Shown one piece after another: positions 47,301-57,400 of a DNA stretch of 64,000 nucleotides. The translations under genes and the position numbers were made by a program. The DNA is from Mactromeris polynyma (lineage: Eukaryota > Mollusca > Bivalvia > Venerida > Mactridae): the NCBI GenBank assembly GCA_032209605.1, contig JASFXZ010000026.1, positions 1,984,001-2,048,000 on the forward strand. Reading direction: 5' to 3'. A model generated the notes under the pieces. It saw only the letters and a program-made list of their open reading frames with translations. It did no database searches and was not told where the DNA came from. Each line of letters begins with the position of its first letter. The stretch's first letter is position 1.

Positions 47301-47889
47301 TCTGGACTTCCCGGTTGACAGTTCAACTGAGTAGACCAGGTGGGGTCCACCCCTCCCGGAATGTAAAACAGTGGATTATGGTTCTATTTTAACATTGAAG
47401 TTGGTTGATCAAAGGAAGAGGACAATTAGAGTCCTTTATTCTACAACAATAATGTAACAACATATTTCCAAGTCCGACATGAATGGACGAGGAGACATTT
47501 AATGACTCAAGGAGAACTGTGGAACATGACACATTCACCGATATAATGCATTAAATACTCTTGAGCTAAAACATATTTTGATAGCGAATAAAGTAAGTAC
47601 AGTACATACATGTAGAAAAAATACTTGAAAGGATCATTGTGCAGAAACTAGATTACAGAAATGGTAAAATGCCCGAGAATGTCCTCAGCTTTGAGACCAC
47701 AGCGCAATCTCAACACAATTTATTCAAGGTTTCTTTAAACATATGCAATCTCACACAAGAAATTGAACACTAACTTTAGAGTAATATTTGTTGTTATATG
47801 TTTATAGTTCAGCTGAAAACGACTACTTGTGTAGCTAGGGAAAATGTGGTATTTTGATAATACTGACATGCATCCTGAATAGAAAGAGT

Positions 47890-48440
47890 TTTAAAGGGTC
47901 ATTACCCTTCTTGTTCATGTTAACAACATTACAGATTATCTGTAAAAGTTTGAAAGAAATCTGTCATTGAATAATAGAGAAATTTGACATAAGTGAAAAA
48001 AGTATACGCCTTGTGCTTTATACAGTGAAACATATCAAAGGGCCATAACTCCAACCAAAAAAAGAAGCTTCCAAAACGCCTTCCTTAATGAAAATATTCA
48101 CATCAATGCTGTAAATGTAAAAAATCTGTAAAGTTTGGTTCCACATATTCGTGACAAAAACACGTTATCCAGAACAAATGCCACCAATATCTCCCAACCA
48201 CTATAAGCTAACTTTTGTATCTCTGTATAGAACCAACAACGCTTTCTCAGTGTTTGGACAGGAGCGCTGGCGGTTGAAGGGAGATAACTCCTGAGTGACT
48301 GGTTATAGAACTTGTCCGAGATATTATGCCCATATACATTCTGACCAAGTTTGGTGACGATTGGACAAATGCTTCTAGTTATTGATTGGACAACTTACTG
48401 GACGCCGCCCGCACGCACACCGCAGATGAAACTATAATAC
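47890..48440 (+). repeat. Dispersed bivalve-type repeat ('ggccataact' class)
   Basis: The phrases 'ttaaagggtcattaccc', 'aaagggccataactccaacc' and 'tctgaccaagtttggtgacg', ending in GC-rich 'acgccgcccgcacgcac', belong to a style of repeat that is abundant in bivalve genomes to my knowledge. A related family appears at 58680-59020. The class of the parent element is not known to me. Confidence 0.5.
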
Positions 48441-49093
48441 GTCCCGCTCAGAGTGTATAAATAAAAGCTTTGTGAAATACATTGAAGCAGTCCATGATAA
48501 GTACAATAGGAGTAGACTGTGTCGTATTTTATAATAATAAGAGAGCAGCGCAGAGAAAATTTTCGATGAATCCAAGTTGCACAAAACCACCAACTGTACA
48601 TGCTACATTTAATGAAATAAAACAACAATCTTTCATAACATTACCAATTAATTTATGTGTTAATTGTATTTCTCAAAAGTCTCGAGATTGTTATAAAGAA
48701 TCTACAAGGGACCTGTGAAATATCGTTTGTTCTAAATATCTTGCATTGAAGTAAAGCTTGACATATTTTCTTAAAACCTTTGCAATTGATATTTGTACTG
48801 GTAAACGCATTTTAACAAAATATTTTTACTCAAAGGGAGAGAACTCCAACATATTGTACGTAAGTTTACATCAGAACTGGCATACTGAAACTGGATATTA
48901 TGGCAAGGCTATGTTCCTCTCCGACTAATACTTACTAGACCAAAAAATAACTTACTAAATTGATATCATTACACTGTTTTAGCCTTCGTTTTGTTCCAAG
49001 TGTTAACGCGATTTATTGTTACAAACGTGTAAATCTTTCATCGAAAAGAAATCCAACTATGGCCCTAGTATTCATTTTTCATAATTCATTAAG
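48441..49093. other. AT-rich DNA, nothing recognised
   Basis: No exon or shared repeat was identified upstream of the Tc1 element. Confidence 0.4.
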
Positions 49094-49095
49094 TA

Positions 49096-50660
49096 CACTG
49101 ACCCAAAATGAAAACTTTACACTTTATTGTTTTGAATATTTGTTTTGTTAGTATATATGTTGTTGTAAGTGTTACACATGTTTATCACGATTTCATTGCG
49201 GATAACGATTATGCATTTGTTTTAAAAAACTTCGGTATATTCATGCGTCCAAACAGGAAAACCGTTTTCCTTACTTGCACGTGCGCAGTAACATTGGTTT
49301 CACTTACAGGTTTTACGCTGACAAGTAATCATTTGCTGTTTAGCACAGATAAAAAATATTGAATTTGTTTTAAAAATTAATCGCATTTAGTGATGCCACA
49401 TCTTTCAGAAGATCAGAGAAACCAGGCTATTGGTATGCTCCGGGCGGGGTCAATGGTAAATAACGTAGCGTGTCATTTTGGCTGCTCCAGACATACTAAT
49501 CATAATCTTGCGAACCGGTACAACACTACTGGATCTGTCGGAGATCGTGCAAGACCCGGTCGCATACGTGCTACAACGTTACGTACTGATCGCGTTATCA
49601 CGATGACTCACTTACGTAATCGTTTTTTACCAGCAACCATTACTGCTCGGCGTTACGGGGTTCATGCACAGACGATCATAAACCGTTTGAGACAGAACCG
49701 TGTTCATATTCGTGCTCGTCGTCCAAATACTGGACAGATTTTGACAGCTCGTCACCGAGCTGCCAGACTGTTATGGGCACGACGTCATTTGCATTTCACG
49801 CGCAACCAGTGGAAATCGAAACTTTTTAGCGATGAGTTACGGTTTACTGTCAGCCATGCAGATGGCAGAATACGCATCTATTGCCGTAGAAATGAAAGAC
49901 TTGCAGATTGTTGTATTCAGGAGAGAGACATATTTGGTGGTGGCAGTATTATGTTCTGGGGTGGGATAATGGGGAATCTGAAAACTAATCTGGTCATTAT
50001 CCAAGGAAATCTCAATGTTCAAGGTTATATCAATGTTTTAAACAATACAATGATACCATTCATGCAAAATAACGGACCTGGCACTTTCCAGCATGACAAT
50101 GCAACGCCTCACAAGGCGCGTATAAATACACAATTCCTTGCTCAAAATAATGTTAACGTCTTGCCTTGGCCCACTGTATCCCCAGACATGAACCCAATAG
50201 AACACATATGGGATGAATTGGGTCGGAGAGCCAGGTCCGAGCATCAAATTGATACCATAAATGACCTCCGAAATGCACTTGTGTTAGAATGGCAACGTAT
50301 TCCAAACGCGGTCATACAACGTTACGTACATTCAATGAGGCGACGTACTCTCCAATGCATTCGTTAAAATGGCGGTCACACTGGTTACTGATGCTTCTTA
50401 TAAAATCACTCAGTCAGTACTTTCGTTTCTCCAAATGTTGTGTGATAATTTACATTTTTTCTGGAATTTTCATTTCGACCCCTCTCCACTTAATTGTTCA
50501 TAAAAAAATATGCATTTTCTGATTTTTCCCAGTAAATTACATAAATACATTGATATTGCATTGAAGCTTCAATGAAAAAAAAATTAACCCCGAATATACA
50601 TTTATCAAAAAAAAATATATACTTTTGAAATCGATGTAAAGTTTTCATTTTGGGTCAGTG
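49096..50660 (+). mobile_element. Tc1-like DNA transposon, apparently complete
   Basis: The 1565-bp element is bounded by perfect inverted repeats of about 26 bp (cactgacccaaaatgaaaac... at 49096-49121, and its reverse complement at 50635-50660). It is flanked by the TA target duplication at 49094-49095 and 50661-50662. It contains one uninterrupted transposase frame. Intact termini, target site and ORF together indicate recent activity. Confidence 0.95.
49393..50367 (+). CDS. Tc1-family DD34E transposase
   Basis: A 324-residue protein starts at ATG 49393, with no introns, frameshifts or internal stops. An N-terminal helix-turn-helix region (about residues 5-50) and a basic GDRARPGR linker are followed by a second DNA-binding region to about 115. 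The RNase H-like catalytic domain carries D147 (FSDELRF), D235 (FQHDNATPHKA) and E270 (SPDMNPIEHIWDEL). Thirty-four residues separate the last two, the Tc1 DD34E signature. It would bind the element's inverted repeats in the nucleus and perform cut-and-paste transposition into TA sites. Length is normal for a Tc1 transposase of about 340 residues. Fusion to host sequence is not seen. Confidence 0.95.
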   Translation: MPHLSEDQRNQAIGMLRAGSMVNNVACHFGCSRHTNHNLANRYNTTGSVGDRARPGRIRATTLRTDRVITMTHLRNRFLPATITARRYGVHAQTIINRLRQNRVHIRARRPNTGQILTARHRAARLLWARRHLHFTRNQWKSKLFSDELRFTVSHADGRIRIYCRRNERLADCCIQERDIFGGGSIMFWGGIMGNLKTNLVIIQGNLNVQGYINVLNNTMIPFMQNNGPGTFQHDNATPHKARINTQFLAQNNVNVLPWPTVSPDMNPIEHIWDELGRRARSEHQIDTINDLRNALVLEWQRIPNAVIQRYVHSMRRRTLQCIR

Positions 50661-50662
50661 TA

Positions 50663-51109
50663 TGTGTATATATATTGAGTATGTGTATATCATTTTTCGC
50701 AAGTAAAAAGAGATGTTGTTTTATATGAAACCATTGCTTACCTCCAAGATGAAGATCTGTTTCACATATCTGGAAACCTATCTGCATTATACAAATTTGA
50801 GAGTTGCAGATTGGTAAAATATTCCAATTGAATACAAATTAAGATATAATACAAATCTTTGCATTTTATTGCACATATAAACGACGATAAATGCATATAC
50901 ATTGTACCAGTACAATTCATTCAAACAATTCTACAATCTATAAAAAAATGTGTAAAATGATTATAGGCATGTTCAATATGTACATAAAAAGAAAAAATCT
51001 GTCAGGTTAAATTGACTTAACAAGTTTACAACAAGTTATTTTAAAAACGAAGAAAAGATAAATTGCTTGCATTTCACTTATCAGATAAGTTTCATTCAGA
51101 GATGTGGTA
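50663..51109. other. AT-rich DNA, nothing recognised
   Basis: No exon or shared repeat was identified. Confidence 0.4.
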
Positions 51110-51400
51110 TTTGAACCCATAATGAGCTGGGTTGGGTTGAACCTTAACTCCATTTTGCAACAGTGTCTCAGTAATGCATAGAAGTCAAATGTGACTTAAC
51201 CAGTGATCCTGGCTTACTAACTAGTAATAACCTGTTTTTCCACAAGCAACTGACAACTTCCCCACATGCATTATCTTCAATCGAGTTGTCCCAGTGAACG
51301 AGTTGTCCCAGTGAACGCACGCATCTCCCCGTTGTGCAGATTGGTAGTGAAGCGTTCTATCGACTGAGCATATCGTGCGAGGCAAGCCCGTACTGTGGGA
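51110..51400 (-). mobile_element. tRNA-derived SINE, minus strand
   Basis: On the minus strand a box A-like head (gctcagtcgatagaacgc) is followed by the body 'gggaagttgtcagttgcttg' and 'ttactagttagtaagcc', then a tail near 'tactgagacactgttgcaaa'. A 17-bp block, 'cagtgaacgagttgtcc', is locally duplicated at 51283-51317. Confidence 0.65.
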
Positions 51401-53176
51401 AAAGTGGTCAAAAATGTACATAGGTAAAATATAAATGACACTGAATGTAAAAAATATCAGCTGAAAAAAATGTACCATAGCAACCAAATTAGTTCTATCT
51501 ATAAGTCAAATACAGAAATACAGACAAACAAAATCATACAATACAAAAACCTTGTATAAAATTCATCTCCAGTAAATACTTATAAAGAAATAATGCATTT
51601 AGTAGTTCAATATCAACAACAATATGTACATAAAGCTTATATAATACTACTCCTTTCTAACAGAAATCATTACACTTCCATATCAACAAAACAATTTGTA
51701 GGTTTATTCCTTAAGCAGGCTCTCAAGCAATATGTCCAAAAAAAACTAAGAGAAAACTAGGAATGAGTCACCAAAAACTAGGAAAAAAATAGAAAGTCAA
51801 TGATAAAAGCCAGGAATTATTGAAAGGAAATAGTTACCTTCACAGCTTTTTTCTATTTGATAACCATAATCCAAGGCAATTGGATTGTTTAGTTGACAAG
51901 TTATTTGTTTCTACAGTCTCTAGTAGGCATCATTGAAGCAAAGGTCAACCTTTTGAGTCATCAGCTGGAGTGTGCACATACTACTCTGCTGATGAAAAAG
52001 TGGGAATACTAGGAGCTTTTTTTCGAAAACTAGGGAAAAAAAGCACTTAAACAAGAAATATCTTTAAAAAAAGATGGTCAGCACAATTTTGTTGCAATCT
52101 GAAGGTTAAAATTTGTTGTACAACATAAAAAATGCTTAATGTTACGACTGCCAGTCATTCAATTACGCTATACTACAGAAACCCCGAGACCTGTAAGGGG
52201 AGATCACTGCGTAGGAGACTGGATCAATCGTAACTACTCGGTGGTATCCGGCAGAGCTCGGACTACAAACCTCGTAAGTCAATGTTCCGAAAGAGACTGG
52301 ATACAAATAACTCTGTAGTGTGATTAGTCAGAGACACAGTATAGACTGTTTCAATATATCATTACTTATTGCATAAGTTGTGATCTTACACATCCATGTT
52401 AATAAATTTGTTACATAGCGATTTATTTGATTAAAACAATATAAATGTTCGCGACTGGAACGTTAAACCAAGAAAGTCTTCTTAATTCCAACACCGGACA
52501 ATTCCCCGTGGTGATAAATAACAACACTACTTATTGGATAAATCTTGAAATACACTATACACAATGTTAACCAATCTGCTTCAAGGTTACAAATATTTTC
52601 GGTTGAAAAGAAATTGCGCGAAATTGCCATGGTGGTTAACGTAAGACTTGATTGGTTTACAAAACACTGATATGCAAATAGCAAAACCATGTTAGTACGG
52701 CTGTGCCATAAAAATATTAGGAAAAATGAAGAAAACTAGTAACTCTGGAGGGCCTGTTTAAGGTGAAAGTAACATAAAAAAGGTACAAATCACTGTAACT
52801 CATCTAATGCCGAAACACTGAATAAATGACTAGCACCTAGAAAAGTATAAAGATTTAGATTTTGAAATCAATGGTTGTTTATATATTGTAGAGAATGTTT
52901 ATGCCCTGTCAGTATAACTGATATAAAGATACTTATATACGTGTTGAGGTATGAAACAGAAAGAAGATTATCACCTTCCTTATTCATATACTAGTATACA
53001 GATCAATTAGTTTTACTTTCTGCCCTCAGAATGAATACTGCCACGTTTCATTCTCAAGAACTTGGACTGACTAAAGTTTCACACACCTGCCAAAACATGG
53101 AATATTGTCTTGACAGAAGAATTACTTGTAGAAAGAAAATGAACATATGAACATGGACAACCTGAATAAACTAATA
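51401..53176. other. AT-rich DNA downstream of the CENPB-type gene
   Basis: Recurrent 'aaaaactaggaaaaa'-like patches occur near 51750, 52020 and 52725. They resemble the 29-bp minisatellite at 56261. No gene was seen. Confidence 0.4.
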
Positions 53177-53356
53177 CAAAGTAAATCCTCACTTAAAAAC
53201 CACCTCAATAATACGATCACCTCAAAATTGAGAACACAATTTTTAAGTCCGTTTTCACTGTTTTGCTTTTTATTCAACCTCACTATCAAGACTACCTCAA
53301 TATTAAGACCAGTTTTCAAGGGTCCCAATGGTGGTCTAGATATTGAAGTTTTACTG
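53177..53356 (+). mobile_element. MITE family A, copy 12, just past the CENPB-type gene
   Basis: This 180-bp TA-flanked copy starts CAAAGTAAATCCTCACTTAAA and ends TATTGAAGTTTTACTG. It begins 66 bp beyond the stop codon of the minus-strand gene and probably lies in its 3' untranslated region. Confidence 0.82.
53269..53274 (-). promoter_or_regulatory. Candidate polyadenylation signal AATAAA inside a MITE
   Basis: The minus strand reads ggttgaataaaaagc about 150 bases past the stop of the CENPB-type gene. The hexamer belongs to the conserved 'gttgaataaagagc' block of family A. It is the first AATAAA in gene orientation that I noticed past the stop. Confidence 0.4.
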
Positions 53357-53422
53357 TAGTCACAAAAATTCCATTGAAGACAGAAATCAAGTTATCCACA
53401 ATTTACAGAACAGCAATTCACA

Positions 53423-54453
53423 TCAACAAGCAAATTTATTTTTTTCAAAATCCGACAAAGCATTTTGAACAATGGATTCATAAGCAGTTGACTGACAATT
53501 TTCATCTGATGCTTTTGAACTAGTACTTGTTCCATTATTGCCAGTCTGAAGTTCTGAGCTCTGATCATAAGTTTTGACTACAGCACTCTCCCCAGTCAAA
53601 CTGGCATTCCAGGCATTTGATAATCTCTCAATACTGTCATTAACTTCTGGTTTACTTGGCTCTTCGATTTGTTCATTGCCAGGATGGTCCACTGGTTTTG
53701 ATTCGCTTTCAGCACCAGCTTCTTGAACTGAATTATGTGCCTCTGTTATTTTAAAATAACTCATAATTAAATTGTTTCTTTGCACTTCCTTTTCTGATGG
53801 ACTGGTTCCTGGATTTTCAGTCACAGTTGCAGACTGTGTTGACATATCTTGAATCTGTTCATTCGTTACAATAGAATTACTTGCACCAGTGTCATTCATT
53901 ACGCCCATATTTGGAAGCAAACTGCCATAGTTCATAATTGCATTGCTTCGTTCCTTTTCCCTAGTCATTGGATTGAAACCTTCTATTTTACTGTAATCAT
54001 TAATATAAGTCTGCTTTTGTGGAGGCGCGTTCTCGTCACGATATGATGTTACATTGTAGCGACTACGCCAACTATGCAGCCAGCCATTGGAGCCTTTGAA
54101 GTCAGTCACTTGTAACAACTGCGCTACCTGTAGTGCTTTCTCTTGAATCATTGGTCCTGACATTTGGATACCGTTCTCACGGGCCGTCTTAAACCACTGC
54201 CATACAATTTCGTTGATTTCCGCAAATCGGCTTGTTGTATTGAATCTTTTCCTTTTCGTGTTAGCGTTGAATTCATAATGGTCCTTAAGCAATTGTCGAT
54301 TTTTCAACATGTCAGCCACAGCAGATTTACTGATGTTATATTTATCAGCCAATCGACGTTGAGACATTGTTGCACCAGACTCGTAGTCCTCTATAATAAG
54401 AATCTTCTCAGGAAGGGTCAAGGTAGTTCGTTCCTTTGGAGGGTATTTCCTTA
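53423..54453 (-). CDS. CENPB-type gene, exon 4 (DNA-binding domain and tail)
   Basis: The acceptor is 'gtttttcag|TA'; the first two bases complete a GTA codon with the last G of exon 3. The exon opens RKYPPKERTTLTLPEKIL and contains both HTH units within its first ~130 codons, then about 210 codons of Ser/Thr/Glu-rich tail to TGA at 53425-53423. The internal ATG codons are too far into the HTH to serve as natural starts. Confidence 0.9.
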
Positions 54454-57400
54454 CTGAAAAACAAACAACATAAAATTACTGACATGGAAATCATGTATAT
54501 TTTATGAATACAGTAAAACCTCAATCATGCGTCCACAATTGAGACCCTTAAAAACTGGTCTTCTTATTTAGGTGGTCTTAATATTTATTTTGAATAAAGA
54601 GCAAAACAGTTAATTTGGACTTGAAAATTGTGTTCTTAATTTTGAGGTGGTCGTAGTATTGAGGTGGTCATTACGTGAGGGTTTACTGTAGCCAACAAAA
54701 ATAGGAGAAATGAACTGAATTGTCGACTTGTATTTTGGTTTCAATGATAAAATCTGTGCTCTTACGATCCAATATATAGGCTAAACATTTTAATGGCATT
54801 CCAATATTCATGAAGAATCAGACTAATTTTCTCACACCATCCAAACACGCGCTTTTCCTCCAAATTGAGACCAGCGTAAGAGAAGCGATTGAGTTTTCCG
54901 ATATGCAGCGCAGGAGAAGTTTCTTTTTACTCTTACACTGTTCTCAATTAAGAGGAAAAGCGCGTGTTTGGAGGGCGTGTTACTGTGTGGTGGGAGGGCG
55001 TGTTACTGTGTGGTGGGAGGGCGTGTTACTGTGTGGTGGGAGGGCGTGTTACTGTGTGGTGGGAGGGCGTGTTACTGTGTGGTGGGAAAGCGTGTTACTG
55101 TGTGGTGGGTGGGCGTGTTACTGTGTGGTGGGAGGGCGTGTTACTGTGTGGTGGGAGGGCGTGTTACTGTGTGGTGGGAGGGCGGGTTACTGTGTGGTGG
55201 GAGGGCGTGTTACTGTGTGGTGGGAGGGCGTGTTACTGTGTGGTGGGAAAGCGTGTTACTGTGTGGTGGGAGGGCGTGTTACTGTGTGGTGGGAGGGCGT
55301 GTTACTGTGTGGTGGGAGGGCGTGTTACTGTGTGGTGGGAGGGCGTGTTACTGTGTGGTGGGAGGGCGTGTTACTGTGTGGTGGGAGGGCGTGTTACTGT
55401 GTGGTGGGAGGGCGTGTTACTGTGTGGTGGGAGGGCGTGTTACTGTCTGGTGGGAGGGCGTGTTACTGTGTGGTGGGAAAGCGTGTTACTGTGTGGTGGG
55501 AGGGCGTGTTACTGTGTGGTGGGAGGGCGTGTTACTGTGTGGTGGGAAAGCGTGTTACTGTGTGGTGGGAGGGCGTGTTACTATGTGGTGGGAAAGCGTG
55601 TTACTGTGTGGTGGGAGGGCGTGTTACTGTGTGGTGGGAAACTGCTCAAGACTAAAATCACTGCAACTACTGCAGTTCATCAAAGTAGCAAGTAGAAATT
55701 TTGCCTTTACACAATTAAATACATTTGTCATAGAGATTGCTTTTTAAGCAAAAGCAAATGTTACTGAAATTGTCATATTTTCATTATCGATCCAAGGAGC
55801 TACCACTCTGTACAATACACTGAACCAGAAAATGCTCAGGATTTACGAAACCTGGCCTTACCCACATACTTTTCATCAAGTTTCTGGTAGCAATCCAAAG
55901 TTGGGAAAAGTCTGAACAATTTCTGACGGATAGACACATCAACATGCCCCCCCCCCACCATGAGAAGATAGAACAAGTAGACTCACCATTTACAGAGATT
56001 TCATTGCTTCAGACTGTCAACTCACCTCTTTTCAAAAAGTAGTGATAAAGAAGGGCTATTTATTTTTTAAAAAGTAGGACAAAAGTAGGGATTTTATTGC
56101 CTAAAAGTTGGGACAGTAGGAATGATTCCTTACCTTTGGAATACCATAATTGGTAAAAACTCACTACACTGTACATTCTCCATGATAAGATCTCTGCACT
56201 TCATGCATAAGAAATAAATATTTTGAGTTAACACCTCAGATTTGGAAAAAAGTAGACGAAAAGTAGGGAGCAGGTAAAAAACTAGGTAAAAGTAGGGAGC
56301 AGGTAAAAAACTAGGTAAAAGTAGGGAGCAGGTAAAAAATTAGGTAAAAGTAGGGAGCAGGTAAAAAAAACTAGGTAAAAGAAGGGAGCAGGTCAAAAAA
56401 TTAGGTAAAAGTAGGGAGCAGGTAAAAAACTAGGTAAAAGTAGGGAGCAGGTAAAAAACTAGGTAAAAGTAGGGCCCATTTGACAGCCTTGCTTGCATGC
56501 ATGAAACATGGTACAAATACAATTTCCAACAAAGTGTTCCATACTGATGTACATGTAAATATGTTAAAGTTTTCTGACATTTAGTTCAACAACTCCCAGC
56601 AAAATAACTTACCAAATCTAATTGGTCCAAATGTTGGAGGTGTTGTCAGGCCAGAATTAATCAGTCCTTGAGATGAAAAGTCCAGACTACTATTGAAACT
56701 TGTGTCCGATCCCTGATTGATTGATATGTCACTGTCAGATAGTGGCTCCATCTTCACAGTAACAGAGCTATCAAATGTACTTTGTGAATCCCAACCACTA
56801 GTATGGACCTCATTTGTTCCCATATTCAACACTTTGTTCTCATTGGCAGTGTTATTCTCTACACCAGACTCTGCATTAACATTAGCGGACATGTGGTTTT
56901 CTGTTGAAGTAATATCACCACTGACTGTTGCAGTTGTTAATTTTGTGTCATTCATATTTCCTGTAGGTGTTTTTGTTCCAGCAGCACCTTTTGCTTGCCT
57001 TTTACACTTTGGTCCCCAAGGTGAACCTTTCCGCTTCTTTCCACTGTTTGCTAAAAGTGCTGGGTGCACAGGAACATCACCAGCCTGGTATCCTACAAAA
57101 TCAGACAATAGATAGTTCCTACATTTACAATTTTTGCCTCCCTTGTCCCCAAATTTACCTCCCTTGTTCCCACATTTCCAATTTTTACATCCCTTGTCCC
57201 CAAATTTACCTCCCTTGTTCCCACATTTCCAATATTTACCATCCTTGTTCTGAATGGTCAGCCATTTTGATAGGCAAATTTACTTTAAGTTATAGGGAAT
57301 ATAATGTAAATGATGTTAAAATAATCAGATATATAAACAAGAGGGCCATGATGGCCCTATATCGCTCACCCGAGTACACTGCCATTCGTTATGACTAAAT

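Noticed and set aside
49108..49362. 84-codon frame upstream of the transposase
   Set aside because: It begins inside the transposon's inverted repeat and has no domain; Tc1 elements normally encode one protein.
54810..55747. Three overlapping open frames of 240-280 codons
   Set aside because: They are produced by a stop-free 23-bp minisatellite read in three phases; the protein repeats carry no independent signal.
56717..57398. Plus-strand frames opposite exon 3
   Set aside because: They are antisense shadows of the minus-strand CENPB-type exon, which has matching splice sites and phases.
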